From Gemmatimonadales bacterium (lineage in GTDB: Bacteria > Gemmatimonadota > Gemmatimonadetes > Palauibacterales > Palauibacteraceae): 34,124 nucleotides of DNA. The DNA is taken from NCBI GenBank assembly GCA_030600085.1, contig JAUVMT010000004.1:1-34124 (forward strand), given 5' to 3'. Positions 7,414 to 15,750 of this stretch are shown here, in pieces; the stretch's first letter is position 1; each line of letters opens with the position of its first letter. The notes under the pieces were generated by a model. That model was not told where the DNA came from. It saw only the letters and a program-made list of their open reading frames with translations, and made no database searches. The position numbers were made by a program, and so were the translations under genes.

Positions 7414-8760
7414 CTAGGTGATCGGCAGCTCGGTCTCGTGGAGAGGCCGGGTGACGGACACCGCCGTCTCCTCCGCCAGATCCAGCGTGCGCGGCTCGTC
7501 GACGGGCTCCCACATCGGATTCCAAACCGTCTGCACGACCGGACGCATCAGGTTCGCGGGATTCGTGTTGACCACGCGGCCAATCTCACCGGTGCTCAGC
7601 ATCACGAAGCTGTCGAGCGGGAAGGCGGAGATCTCGTCCACCAGGGCAGCCACGATGTCGCCGGAAAGGAACTCGTCCCGCAGGCCCACGACCTGCTCCA
7701 GGGCTTCATACGAGGTGAACAACGAGCGATAGGTGCGCGGATGTGAGAAGGCCTCGAACACATCGGCCACGGCTATGACCCTCGCGAGGCCGTCGATCTC
7801 CTCGCCGGAGAGACCCGCCGGATAGCCCTGTCCGTTCATCCGCTCGTGTTCCTGCACGATGGCGAGCCTGAGCCACTCGTACGCTTCACCGAGCCGTCCG
7901 ATGATCTCGGCGCCGTGGTCGGGGTGCTGTCGGACGAGCTCCCACTCATCCTCCGAGAGCTTCCCGGCCTTGAGAAGCACGCGCTCGGGCAGGCGCGCCA
8001 TCCCGATGTCGTGCAGAAGACCGGCCTGTATCGTCCGGAGCACGCCATCGACGCCCCAGCCGAGACCCATGGTGATCTTCCCCGCCAGGAGCGCCACGTT
8101 GGCGCAGTGGAGCGGGAGCTCGAAGCGCTCGTAGGGCTCCAGCGCCATCAGCAGCAGGCGATTGCTTTGAAGCAGGGATGTGTGGATCCTCTCGGCAAGG
8201 ATGCGCGCCTCCGCGATCTTCGGCTTCCGTCCGGCGACGACGTCCGCCAGGACGCTCTCCACATAGCGGCAGGCCTCCGTGTACAACACGCGGCTCTTGA
8301 AGAGGGAAGGCGCCCTCGCCAGCACGCTGGGAGCCTCCTCACCCGAAGCCTCCCTGCTGGCGGCCTCGCCGCCGGAGGGCACCATGGCATCCAGCAGATC
8401 CTCACAGAGCACGACCAGCGTCCGGGCCCGAAACGGCCAGGCCAGGCAGTGCTCGACGGCAGCCGGAAACGTGTCATCCCCACGCCCGCCATCCAGGAGC
8501 AGAATGGTCGGGACGTCTCCAAGCTTGAGGAGAAAGCTCTCGATCGAAACCTGGTCGTTCGCCGCGTCGAGGAGACAGAGGGCCTCGGTACTTCCGGCGG
8601 CGGCCTGCGCCTCGCTCGCGTCCGCGGTGGCCACGACCGACGCCCGCGCCTCGAGTCGACTCAGGGCTTCACGCACGGCTTCATCGCGTCCGTCGTCGCC
8701 CGACAGCAGGGCCACGACGAGAGGAAGATCGTCACGTGCCGTAACCATCTCACCATCCAT
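7414..8760 (-). CDS. Pseudo-receiver/HD-GYP domain protein with degenerate catalytic motifs
   Basis: The first 120 or so of 448 residues resemble a degenerate response-regulator receiver (LPLVVALLSGDD, CLLDAAND) without the full acidic pocket. The C-terminal half is an HD-GYP domain, a family that normally hydrolyses cyclic di-GMP using two or three metals. Visible are LLHDIGM, HPDHGAEI, EHERMNGQGYPAG and AVADVFEAF. Compared with the usual HDIGK and HHExxDGxGYP, the lysine is Met, the first His of the pair is Glu, and the Asp is Asn. Activity may be lost or altered, so a signalling or binding role is possible. ATG 8760 is chosen over the ORF-track start 8862 because AGGAGG lies upstream of it; ATG 8748 is an alternative. 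The gene converges on mdh and diverges from the DUF423 gene. Confidence 0.82.
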   Translation of the reverse strand: MDGEMVTARDDLPLVVALLSGDDGRDEAVREALSRLEARASVVATADASEAQAAAGSTEALCLLDAANDQVSIESFLLKLGDVPTILLLDGGRGDDTFPAAVEHCLAWPFRARTLVVLCEDLLDAMVPSGGEAASREASGEEAPSVLARAPSLFKSRVLYTEACRYVESVLADVVAGRKPKIAEARILAERIHTSLLQSNRLLLMALEPYERFELPLHCANVALLAGKITMGLGWGVDGVLRTIQAGLLHDIGMARLPERVLLKAGKLSEDEWELVRQHPDHGAEIIGRLGEAYEWLRLAIVQEHERMNGQGYPAGLSGEEIDGLARVIAVADVFEAFSHPRTYRSLFTSYEALEQVVGLRDEFLSGDIVAALVDEISAFPLDSFVMLSTGEIGRVVNTNPANLMRPVVQTVWNPMWEPVDEPRTLDLAEETAVSVTRPLHETELPIT

Positions 8761-8902
8761 CACTTCAGACAGGCCTCCTGACCTGGTTTGCGAGGAGCCA
8801 GCTCGGGAGCCGGCCGGCACCCGTCGTCCTTCGCCAATACCGTGCCCCTGCCTCGCCGGCATCGCCAGGGCATCACCGACACCACGAGATCGGGCGCATC
8901 TC

Positions 8903-8925
8903 CCTGGATGTCAACGACATCCGGG
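8903..8925. repeat. Inverted repeat in the HD-GYP/DUF423 intergenic region
   Basis: The sequence GGATGTC-AAC-GACATCC is a perfect 7-bp inverted repeat around a 3-base centre, extending to 10 pairs with one G-T wobble. It sits mid-way in the 255-base gap between two divergent genes, with no T-run after it. It is therefore more likely an operator or RNA hairpin than a terminator. The rest of this gap shows nothing beyond weak promoter-like hexamers. Confidence 0.45.
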
Positions 8926-8936
8926 CACCGGATCTG

Positions 8937-8966
8937 TTCGCACCTGAATCCGCCGCCGGGTATCTT
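8937..8966 (+). promoter_or_regulatory. Weak promoter candidate for the DUF423 gene
   Basis: TTCGCA (8937-8942) and TATCTT (8961-8966) are spaced by 18 bases, each matching four of six consensus positions. The same TATCTT -10 occurs in the candidate nuo promoter. It would start transcription about 43 bases before ATG 9016, just downstream of the inverted repeat. Low confidence. Confidence 0.22.
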
Positions 8967-9015
8967 TCGTCAAGGCGCGCGTGGCGTAAAGGGAATTCTG
9001 CGGGATTCAGGGCAA

Positions 9016-9399
9016 ATGAGCCGAACATTCTTCACCGTCGGGGCCTCGTTCGCTCTCCTCAGCGTCGGGGCCGGGGCCCTTGGAGCGCACGCCATGAGAG
9101 ATCGACTCGCTCCGGATCTTCTGGCGGCCTGGGAGACCGGCGCGCGCTACGGACTCTATCATGGCATGGCGCTTCTCGTCCTCGCCCTGGCGATGAGCCG
9201 TTGGCCGGGATCTCTCTGGACCACCTCCGGCTGGCTCTTCGTAGCCGGCTCACTCCTGTTCTCGGGAAGCCTCTTCACCCTCACGCTGACGGGCGTGCGA
9301 TGGCTGGGCGCCATCACCCCGATCGGAGGAGCCTGCCTTCTTCTTGGCTGGCTCGCTGCCGTCGCTGCGGCCTGGCGGAACGTCACGGGGCCGGCGTAG
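9016..9399 (+). CDS. DUF423 family small membrane protein (YgdD/YwdK-like)
   Basis: This 127-residue integral inner-membrane protein is of unknown biochemical function. The family signature is clear: GALGAHAM near residue 20, then WETGARYGLYHGMALLVLAL, FVAGSLLFSGSLFTLTLTG and ITPIGGACLLLGWLAAVAAAW. Four hydrophobic segments are visible (about 5-25, 45-62, 67-90 and 97-120). ATG 9016 is chosen because the DUF423 fold begins at MSRTFFTVGASFALLS; the ORF-track start at 8788 adds a low-complexity leader with no family similarity. The stop lies eight bases from the convergent end of dcd. Confidence 0.85.
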   Translation: MSRTFFTVGASFALLSVGAGALGAHAMRDRLAPDLLAAWETGARYGLYHGMALLVLALAMSRWPGSLWTTSGWLFVAGSLLFSGSLFTLTLTGVRWLGAITPIGGACLLLGWLAAVAAAWRNVTGPA

Positions 9400-9407
9400 A
9401 GGGCAGG

Positions 9408-9962
9408 CTAGAGACGCGGCGGCGTCACGCCGCGCTGGGCCTGGTACTTGCCCTTCTTGTCGTTGTAGCTCACCTCGCAGGGCTCATCCGACTCGAAGAA
9501 CAGAACCTGCGCGATCCCTTCGTTCGCATAGATCCGGGCGGGCAGGGGAGTCGTGTTCGAGATCTCGAGCGTCACGAAACCCTCCCACTCCGGTTCGAAG
9601 GGGGTCACGTTCGTGATGATGCCGCATCTGGCATACGTGCTCTTCCCGACACAGAGGGTGAGCACGTCCCGAGGAATCCGGAAGTACTCCACCGATCTCG
9701 CGAGCGCGAAGGAGTTGGGGGGGATGAGGCACACGTCCCCTTCGTATTCAACGAACGAGCGCTCGTCGAACGCCTTGGGGTCCACGACGGGCGAGAGGGC
9801 ATTGTGGAAGATCCGAAACTCGTCCGCCACCCGCATGTCGTAGCCGTAACTGCTCAACCCGTAGGAGATCACGTCCGTCCTGATCTGCTTCTCCACAAAG
9901 GGCTCGATCATGCCCTGGCTGGTCGCCATCTCGCGAATCCACCGATCGCTCTTGATGCTCAT
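9408..9962 (-). CDS. dcd: dCTP deaminase
   Basis: Dcd deaminates dCTP to dUTP, feeding thymidylate synthesis through dUMP. The 184-residue protein belongs to the trimeric dUTPase-like superfamily. Visible motifs are [13 protein letters not shown] near the N-terminus, [10 protein letters not shown] with the Lys/Ser/Arg phosphate-binding residues (Lys107, Ser108, Arg112), and [14 protein letters not shown] with the likely catalytic Glu133. The C-terminal [10 protein letters not shown] probably closes over the nucleotide. A bifunctional deaminase/dUTPase cannot be excluded by eye. ATG 9962 overlaps the stop of the upstream hydrolase (ATGA), so the two are translationally coupled. The gene converges on the DUF423 gene. 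Confidence 0.94.
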   Translation of the reverse strand: MSIKSDRWIREMATSQGMIEPFVEKQIRTDVISYGLSSYGYDMRVADEFRIFHNALSPVVDPKAFDERSFVEYEGDVCLIPPNSFALARSVEYFRIPRDVLTLCVGKSTYARCGIITNVTPFEPEWEGFVTLEISNTTPLPARIYANEGIAQVLFFESDEPCEVSYNDKKGKYQAQRGVTPPRL

Positions 9963-10837
9963 TCCCTGTTCAGCCTTCCTGTGTTCGGCTCGACCCTACA
10001 CTTCGTGAGGTCGTAGGAGGGAAGCCCGAGCGGCTCCGCGACCTCGCGAACAGCTTCGCAGACGAGATCCGGCCGCTCATCCGGCACGGCGTGGCCCGCC
10101 CGGGCCGCCACCACGTACGACGCGCCAAGGAGGTCTGCCAGTCGCGCCGTATCCGCGATTTTCATCCGGCGGTCGTAAGCTCCGGCCAGGACCAGTGTCG
10201 GTACTCTCGCGACGGGCAGCCACGAGAGCAGCTCGTCGGGGTGCCAATCCGTCACGATCGCCAGCAGCGCCCGCGCCCGACCCTCCGACGCGTAAGGCGC
10301 CGAGTACTTTTCGACCAGATCCGGGTCCACGTCGACCGCCGGCCCCAGCACTCGGCGTTCGAGGATATACCGAGTCACCGGTTTCCGAAAGCGGGAGAGC
10401 GCGGCTGCGGCGAGCCGCGACCGCCGGAAACCCGGCAGAGACAGGATGGGCGGGCGTCTTGACCACGGCGTCACCGGGTTCAAGAGCACCAGGCCCGCCA
10501 CGCTCGAGAGCTTCCGGGCGAGGCCCAGGGCGATGGCCGCACCATGGGAGTGACCGACGAGAAGCGACCGCTCGATGCCCGCCCGGTGCACGAGGTCGGC
10601 AGCCCGGCGAACCTCGTCCTCCAGGCGGTAGCTCTCTATCGCCGGCAGGTCGGAGTCGCCTCGCCCCAGAAGGTCGGGCGCGAACACCGTGAACCGGGTC
10701 GCGAGGCGGCGCCCGATCGCATCCCAGGTGGCCCGATTCGCACTGACGCCGTGCAGGCACAGGACAGCCGGCCCCGAACCCATGACCCTTACGGCGATCT
10801 CCCCTTCGGCGATGCGAATCCGGCAAACCGGTTTCAT
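9959..10837 (-). CDS. Alpha/beta-fold hydrolase
   Basis: This 292-residue alpha/beta hydrolase has an intact catalytic triad: Ser97 in the nucleophile elbow GHSHG, Asp222 in GAYDRRM and His249 in [12 protein letters not shown]. The oxyanion-hole motif [13 protein letters not shown] follows strand 3, and DLLGRGDSD is also typical of the family. A lid region lies at about 125-180. There is no signal peptide, so it is probably cytoplasmic. The substrate is unknown; esterases, lactonases and C-C hydrolases share these motifs. It is the first gene of a two-gene unit with dcd and diverges from nuoA. Its start codon overlaps the -35 of the candidate nuo promoter. Confidence 0.88.
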   Translation of the reverse strand: MKPVCRIRIAEGEIAVRVMGSGPAVLCLHGVSANRATWDAIGRRLATRFTVFAPDLLGRGDSDLPAIESYRLEDEVRRAADLVHRAGIERSLLVGHSHGAAIALGLARKLSSVAGLVLLNPVTPWSRRPPILSLPGFRRSRLAAAALSRFRKPVTRYILERRVLGPAVDVDPDLVEKYSAPYASEGRARALLAIVTDWHPDELLSWLPVARVPTLVLAGAYDRRMKIADTARLADLLGASYVVAARAGHAVPDERPDLVCEAVREVAEPLGLPSYDLTKCRVEPNTGRLNRE

Positions 10838-10866
10838 TGACTGCCTGATCGGGCGCCCGCTATCTT
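10837..10866 (+). promoter_or_regulatory. Candidate promoter of the nuo operon
   Basis: TTGACT (10837-10842) and TATCTT (10861-10866) are separated by 18 bases and match the sigma70 consensus at five and four of six positions. Transcription would begin near 10873, immediately before the Rex-like operator and about 50 bases before nuoA. The -35 touches the start codon of the divergent hydrolase. Confidence 0.45.
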
Positions 10867-10876
10867 CGCCCGCATC

Positions 10877-10894
10877 ACGTGAAGTTTTTCACAA
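10877..10894. promoter_or_regulatory. Rex-like operator upstream of nuoA
   Basis: The 18-bp sequence ACGTGAA-GTTT-TTCACAA contains the perfect inverted repeat GTGAA-N4-TTCAC. It matches the known Rex consensus TTGTGAA-N4-TTCACAA at 12 of 14 defined positions, and the right arm is complete. Rex represses respiratory genes, including nuo in Streptomyces, when NADH is low relative to NAD+. The site lies about +4 to +21 from the predicted transcription start, an effective place for a repressor. No rex gene is in the window, so regulation by Rex is inferred. Confidence 0.55.
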
Positions 10895-10921
10895 GGGCTC
10901 ACTTTTCCTGACGACGACCGC

Positions 10922-11278
10922 ATGACGGAATCGTATCTCGGAATCGTGATTCTGGGCGCCGTCGGCATCTTGAACGCCGTCCTGATCATCGGTCTCTCGC
11001 AGCTGGTCGGCTCGGTTCGGCCGAGCGCTGTGAAGAGTAGCCCGTACGAATCCGGGATGCCTCCTCTGGGCGGGACCCGCGAGCGCTTCTCGGTCAACTT
11101 CTACATCGTGGCGATGCTCTTCATCGTCTTCGACATCGAGACGATCTTCCTCCTGCCGTGGGCGGTCGTGTTCCGAGATCTCGCCCTCGGAGGGTTCCTG
11201 GCGATGATGATCTTTCTCATCGTCCTGGGCGTCGGGCTCTTGTACGCCTGGAAGAAGGGAGCGCTCGAGTGGGACTGA
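10922..11278 (+). CDS. nuoA: NADH-quinone oxidoreductase subunit A
   Basis: NuoA is a three-helix membrane subunit of complex I at the junction between the membrane and peripheral arms, next to the quinone channel. Hydrophobic segments lie at about 6-28, 58-80 and 88-110 of 118 residues. The conserved loop reads YESGMPP, followed by [25 protein letters not shown]. The loop has Ser where many homologues have Cys (YECG), the residue linked to the active/deactive switch in mitochondrial ND3. ATG 10922 has no obvious ribosome-binding site. This is the first gene of the 13-gene nuo operon. It overlaps nuoB if the GTG at 11269 is used. Confidence 0.94.
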   Translation: MTESYLGIVILGAVGILNAVLIIGLSQLVGSVRPSAVKSSPYESGMPPLGGTRERFSVNFYIVAMLFIVFDIETIFLLPWAVVFRDLALGGFLAMMIFLIVLGVGLLYAWKKGALEWD

Positions 11279-11991
11279 GCGGCTCCGAGGGGCCCGAGGT
11301 GACCACGACGGGGCGCTCCCTGCCGGTCGCCGAAGGCGAGCGGCTCGACACCGGAATCCCGAGAAACTGGCTGACGACGCGCGTCGACTATGTCGTCAAC
11401 TGGGCCCGCCGCAACTCCCTCTGGCCGATGCCCTTCGGAACCGCGTGCTGTGCCATCGAGATGATGGCCGCCTTCGGCTCCAAATACGATCTTGCACGCT
11501 TCGGCATGGAGCGGATGTCGTTCAGCCCGCGGCAGGCGGATCTGATGATCGTGGCCGGGCGGGTCAGCTACAAGCTGGCTCCCGTGCTCCGGAGGATCTG
11601 GGACCAGATGCCCCAGCCCAAGTGGTGCGTTTCCATGGGAGCGTGCGCCAGCTCGGGCGGCATGTTCGACAACTATACGATCGTGCAGGGAATCGACACG
11701 ATCATCCCGGTGGATGTGTACGTGCCCGGCTGCCCGCCGCGTCCCGAGGGCCTGACATACGGCCTGATGATGATCCAAGAGAAGATCAAGGGGGAGACGC
11801 TGAGCAGCGCCGCATTTCGCTCGGAGGCCGCCGAGGCGGTGGGACGGCCCAACCTGCCGCCGGAGGCTATCGAGCTCGTCGCCCAACCGTTCGGCAACTC
11901 GACAAAGCAGAACCGCGCCAGCGGCCTCGCCCCGACCTCCGCCGTCGCGAGGCCGGTCGACCGCCTCGAGCGCCTCCTGGAGCACTCCTGA
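11269..11991 (+). CDS. nuoB: NADH-quinone oxidoreductase subunit B
   Basis: This peripheral-arm subunit carries iron-sulfur cluster N2, the last electron carrier before quinone. The four ligands are visible: the tandem cysteines in [11 protein letters not shown] (Cys60, Cys61), GACASSGG (Cys126) and [11 protein letters not shown] (Cys155). The product is about 240 residues, with a variable C-terminal extension after the core. The ORF track starts at 11158, deep inside nuoA. Two better starts exist: GTG 11269, with AGGGAG and overlapping nuoA by ten bases, and GTG 11299, with AGGGG six bases upstream. Either preserves the whole conserved domain. Confidence 0.94.
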   Translation: MGLSGSEGPEVTTTGRSLPVAEGERLDTGIPRNWLTTRVDYVVNWARRNSLWPMPFGTACCAIEMMAAFGSKYDLARFGMERMSFSPRQADLMIVAGRVSYKLAPVLRRIWDQMPQPKWCVSMGACASSGGMFDNYTIVQGIDTIIPVDVYVPGCPPRPEGLTYGLMMIQEKIKGETLSSAAFRSEAAEAVGRPNLPPEAIELVAQPFGNSTKQNRASGLAPTSAVARPVDRLERLLEHS

Positions 11992-12001
11992 CCAGATCCG
12001 G

Positions 12002-13858
12002 ATGACCCGAGCTACCGCGGAAGGATCTCCCCCGCTTATCGTCGGGCACCGCCGCGACGGAGAGGATACGGAAGGCCACCCGTCTGTGACCGCTCTGCGC
12101 GGCGAGCTCGGGGACGCCGTGCTGGGAGTCGAAGCGGATGCGATCGGGACCGCCGTCGTCACCGTGACTCCGCAGCGCGTGTTCGAGGTCCTGCACTACC
12201 TCCAGAGCGATGCTGGGCAGGCCTACGACCTTCTCGTCGATCTCACGGCTGTGGACATCGGCGGAGGCCGGCCGATCCGTGTCTGGTATCAGCTGTGGTC
12301 GATGCGTCACGGACGCCAGCTGCGCATCGTCGCCAAGCTCCCGCTAGAGGAGCTGGAGCTACGCAGCGTCACGCCGCTCTGGGAATCCGCCAACTGGCTG
12401 GAGCGGGAAGTCTACGACATGTTCGGGGTCACCTTCCGAGGTCATCCCGACCTGCGGCGGATCCTCATGCCGGAGAACTACGAAGAAGGGTTTCCACTCC
12501 GGAAGGACTTCCCCCTGCGCGGCCGCTTCAGCCGCTCGGAGCAGACACGCCGGGCCCTCTCGAGAGATCTAGAGGATATGTACGCCCGTGCCGAGCTCGA
12601 GATGGCGGGCGTGCCCCTGGATGAGATCGGAATGCAACAGGTGCCGCCGGACCGTCGACCGGAGGAGCTGGTCGGGGGCCAGGACGCGCTCGGGGGGAAG
12701 CCGATGCTGCTGAACATGGGGCCGCAGCATCCCGCCACTCATGGGGTTCTCCGGCTCGTCCTCGAGCTCGACGGCGAGCGAATCCTTCGCTGCATCCCCC
12801 ACATCGGCTACCTGCACACCGGTTTCGAGAAGACCTGCGAGTACCGTGAGTGGAACCAGGTGGTGCCGTACACGGACCGGATGGACTACCTGTCGCCGAT
12901 GCTCTACAACATCGGATACGCGCTCGCCGTGGAGAGCCTGCTCGGGATCGAGGTCACGCCTCGCTGCCGCGTGGTCCGCGTCATCCTGTCGGAGCTGAAC
13001 CGGATCCTGGGCCACCTCCTGTGGATCGGCACGACCGCGATCGACCTCGGTGCCTTCAGCGTCTTCCTGTACACGTTCCAGGAGCGCGAGCGGATCTACA
13101 ACCTCCACGAAGCCTACACGGGTGCTCGGGTGACCACCTCGGCCACCCGGGTCGGCGGCATGCTCGCGGACCTTCCACCGGGTTGGGTCGACGCGGCGCG
13201 GGACTTCGTCCAGACGTTCCCAAGCACGCTCGCGGAGGTGGACCGCCTGCTCACCCGGAACGCGATATGGATCTCGCGGCAGCAGGGCATCGGCGTGGTT
13301 AGGCCGGAGGAGGCAGTGAGCTTCGGCCTGACCGGTCCGAACCTCCGCGCCAGCGGGGTCGCGTACGACGTGCGCAAGGCCCGACCGTACCTGGGCTACG
13401 AGGAGTACGACTTCGACGTGCCGGTTGGCGAGCACGGGGATACCTACGACCGCTTCCTCGTCCGGTTCGAGGAGATGTACCAGAGCGCGCGGATTCTCGA
13501 GCAGGCGCTGGACCGGCTGCCTGACGGGCCGATCGACGTCGAGGACTACTCGGTCGTGCTACCGCCCAAGAGCGAGGCCATGGGATCCATCGACTCCATG
13601 ATCGCCCACTTCAAGCTCGTCATGGAGGGAATCCAGGTGCCCCCGGGAGAGGTGTGGTACTCGATCGAAGGTTCGAAGGGCGAGCTGGGTTTCGGCCTCG
13701 TCTCCGATGGCGGGTGCAAGCCGGTCCGGTGCCGGTTCCGCGGCCCCTCCTTCATCAATCTCGCCGCGCTCCCGTTCCTGGTCGAGGGAGAGCTCGTCGC
13801 CGACGTGCTGGCCGTCAACGCGAGCCTGGACATCGTGCTCGGCGAGATCGACCGATGA
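12002..13858 (+). CDS. nuoCD: NADH-quinone oxidoreductase subunits C and D, fused
   Basis: This fused subunit builds the quinone-reducing part of the complex I peripheral arm. Residues 30-180 are the NuoC (30 kDa) domain, ending in WLEREVYDMFGVTFRGHPDLRR and ENYEEGFPLRKDFPLRG. A linker of about 55 residues leads to the NuoD (49 kDa) domain from about 236, starting LLNMGPQHPATHGVLR. NuoD motifs include the HIGYLHTGFEK loop with a quinone-contacting His, ILSELNRILGHLLW, and the C-terminal DIVLGEIDR. The 618 residues are continuous, with no frameshift. Fused NuoCD is known from Escherichia and some other groups, while many bacteria keep two genes. The stop overlaps the nuoE start (ATGA). Confidence 0.95.
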   Translation: MTRATAEGSPPLIVGHRRDGEDTEGHPSVTALRGELGDAVLGVEADAIGTAVVTVTPQRVFEVLHYLQSDAGQAYDLLVDLTAVDIGGGRPIRVWYQLWSMRHGRQLRIVAKLPLEELELRSVTPLWESANWLEREVYDMFGVTFRGHPDLRRILMPENYEEGFPLRKDFPLRGRFSRSEQTRRALSRDLEDMYARAELEMAGVPLDEIGMQQVPPDRRPEELVGGQDALGGKPMLLNMGPQHPATHGVLRLVLELDGERILRCIPHIGYLHTGFEKTCEYREWNQVVPYTDRMDYLSPMLYNIGYALAVESLLGIEVTPRCRVVRVILSELNRILGHLLWIGTTAIDLGAFSVFLYTFQERERIYNLHEAYTGARVTTSATRVGGMLADLPPGWVDAARDFVQTFPSTLAEVDRLLTRNAIWISRQQGIGVVRPEEAVSFGLTGPNLRASGVAYDVRKARPYLGYEEYDFDVPVGEHGDTYDRFLVRFEEMYQSARILEQALDRLPDGPIDVEDYSVVLPPKSEAMGSIDSMIAHFKLVMEGIQVPPGEVWYSIEGSKGELGFGLVSDGGCKPVRCRFRGPSFINLAALPFLVEGELVADVLAVNASLDIVLGEIDR

Positions 13859-14412
13859 GCCGCCGCCTCCATCCCGCCGTGGCCGGCGCCCAGCCCTTCC
13901 AGCTGTCGGAGCGGGATCCGGATGCGCCCCTGTCCGGCAGCGAGGAGGGCCGGGAGCGCCTCGAGGCGATTCTCAGCCGCTATCCGACCAAGCGGGCGGC
14001 GCTTCTCCCCCTCCTCGGCTACGCTCAGGAGCTCCACGGCTGGATCTCGACCGGGGACATGGAGGAGATCGCGGGAGTGCTCGAGCTGACGCCGGCCTAC
14101 GTATGGTCGGTAGCCTCCTTCTACACGATGTACAACAAGCATCCCGTCGGTCGGCACATGATTCAGGTGTGCACGAACATCTCCTGTCACCTGAACGGAG
14201 CCCCACGGGTGCTGGAGGAGTTCCTCGAACAGACCGGCACGGTGGAGGGAGAGACGACTGAGGACGGCCGCTTCACCGTGCTGGAAGCGGAGTGCCTGGG
14301 CGCGTGCGGCTTCGCGACGGCCGTGCAGATCAACGACGCCTATCACGAGAACGTGACCCCGGAGAAAGTGTCGGAGATCCTCGCGTCGCTCGACGGGCCG
14401 GAGAGGAGCTGA
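13855..14412 (+). CDS. nuoE: NADH-quinone oxidoreductase subunit E
   Basis: This thioredoxin-fold subunit holds the [2Fe-2S] cluster N1a beside the FMN. The four ligands are in CTNISC (Cys106, Cys111) and ECLGACG (Cys147, Cys151). The N-terminal helical part has the usual RYPTKRAALLPLLGYAQE and the VWSVASFYTMYNKHPVG segment. ATG 13855 overlaps the nuoCD stop and gives 185 residues, slightly long because of a variable N-terminus of about 25. The ORF-track start (13654) is inside nuoCD and is rejected. nuoF begins nine bases after the stop. Confidence 0.94.
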   Translation: MSRRLHPAVAGAQPFQLSERDPDAPLSGSEEGRERLEAILSRYPTKRAALLPLLGYAQELHGWISTGDMEEIAGVLELTPAYVWSVASFYTMYNKHPVGRHMIQVCTNISCHLNGAPRVLEEFLEQTGTVEGETTEDGRFTVLEAECLGACGFATAVQINDAYHENVTPEKVSEILASLDGPERS

Positions 14413-14421
14413 GAACCGGCG

Positions 14422-15711
14422 ATGGCCTATCCCTACCGAGACGACCGCGAGACGACGACGATCCTCTCCCGGCACATGGGCGAGCCCGAGGCTCGCTCAC
14501 TGAGCGGTTGGCTCGAGCGCGGCGGATACGAGGCGTTGCGCAAGGCGGTCCAGATGGAGCCGGACGAGATCACCGACGTCGTCAAGGACTCGGGGCTGCG
14601 GGGACGTGGCGGAGCCGGCTTCCCGACCGGCATGAAATGGAGCTTCATGCCCAGCGAGCCGAGTGGCCCGCACTACCTGTGCGCCAACGCCGATGAGAGC
14701 GAGCCCGGGGCCTTCAAGGACCGGGAGATCATGCGGTGGACGCCCCACCTGCTCATCGAGGGCTGCCTCATCGCGGCCCGGGCGATTCGCGCGTCGCACG
14801 TCTACCTATACGTGCGCGGCGAGTTCTTCCCGGTTATCAGGATCCTCAATCAGGCTGTCGTCGAGGCGTACGAAGCCGGCTACCTCGGGGAGAGCGTGTG
14901 CGGAACCGGATGGAGCTGCGACCTCACCGTGCACATCGGAGCGGGAGCGTACATCGCCGGTGAGGAGACCGGGCTGATGTCGTCCCTCATGGGCGGCCGC
15001 GCCGAGCCCTGGATGAAGCCGCCATTTCCGGCGCAACGGGGCGTGTTCGGCGCCCCGACCACCGTCAACAACGTCGAGACGCTAGCCTCGGTGCCGGGGA
15101 TCGTGATGAACGGCTCCGCCTGGTATCGGCAGTGGGGAAGCGAGAAGAGCCCGGGCACCAAGCTGTGGTGCTGTTCCGGGAACCTGACCAAGCCCGGCAA
15201 CTACGAGCTCGAACTCGGCTTCCCGCTCGGGGAGATCATCCACGACGTGTGCGGCGGGCCGCCGGAGGGCCGGAAGGTCAAGGCGGTTCTCCCGGGCGGC
15301 TCCTCGACCGCTTTCCTGACGGCCGACGAGCTGGATTGCGTGACGACGTACGAGGGCTTACTGGAGGCCGGGAGCGCCCTCGGCACCGCCTCGCCGATCG
15401 TGCTGGACGAGACGGCCGAGATCGTTCCGGCCATGCGCCGCATCGCGCAGTTCTACGCCCACGAGTCGTGCGGGCAGTGCGTTCAGTGCCGGGAGGGAAC
15501 GGCATGGATCACCAAGATCCTGCGCCGAATCGAGGAGGGGGATGGAGAGCCGAGGGACCTGGACACGCTCTACGATTTGTGCGACCAGCTTACCGGACGG
15601 ACGATCTGCGTGCTGGCAGACAGCGTCGTCTTTCCGCTGCGTTCTTCGCTGGACAAGTTCCGCCACGAGTACGAGGCGCTCATGCGGCGTGGCGCTTCCG
15701 TGCCCACGTAG
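14422..15711 (+). CDS. nuoF: NADH-quinone oxidoreductase subunit F
   Basis: NuoF is the NADH-oxidising subunit. It binds NADH, FMN and the [4Fe-4S] cluster N3. The nucleotide-binding glycine-rich segment LRGRGGAGFPTGMKW is at 59-73, and ADESEPGAFKDRE follows. The second glycine motif reads GAGAYIAGEETGLMSSLMG, where most homologues have ICGEETALLESLEG. The N3 ligands are in ESCGQCVQCREGT (Cys350, Cys353, Cys356) and TICVLAD (Cys396). The length of 429 residues is normal. ATG 14422 is nine bases after the nuoE stop; a 39-base gap separates it from nuoG. Confidence 0.95.
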   Translation: MAYPYRDDRETTTILSRHMGEPEARSLSGWLERGGYEALRKAVQMEPDEITDVVKDSGLRGRGGAGFPTGMKWSFMPSEPSGPHYLCANADESEPGAFKDREIMRWTPHLLIEGCLIAARAIRASHVYLYVRGEFFPVIRILNQAVVEAYEAGYLGESVCGTGWSCDLTVHIGAGAYIAGEETGLMSSLMGGRAEPWMKPPFPAQRGVFGAPTTVNNVETLASVPGIVMNGSAWYRQWGSEKSPGTKLWCCSGNLTKPGNYELELGFPLGEIIHDVCGGPPEGRKVKAVLPGGSSTAFLTADELDCVTTYEGLLEAGSALGTASPIVLDETAEIVPAMRRIAQFYAHESCGQCVQCREGTAWITKILRRIEEGDGEPRDLDTLYDLCDQLTGRTICVLADSVVFPLRSSLDKFRHEYEALMRRGASVPT

Positions 15712-15750
15712 GGCGTCGAGAGGGGACCCGGGATCGGAGTTGACGGAGGG

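Noticed and set aside
9419-9433. GCGGCG-TCA-CGCCGC hairpin at the end of dcd, next to the DUF423 stop
   Set aside because: Perfect six-pair stem, but it lies inside dcd coding sequence and has no T-tract on either strand, so I do not call it a terminator.
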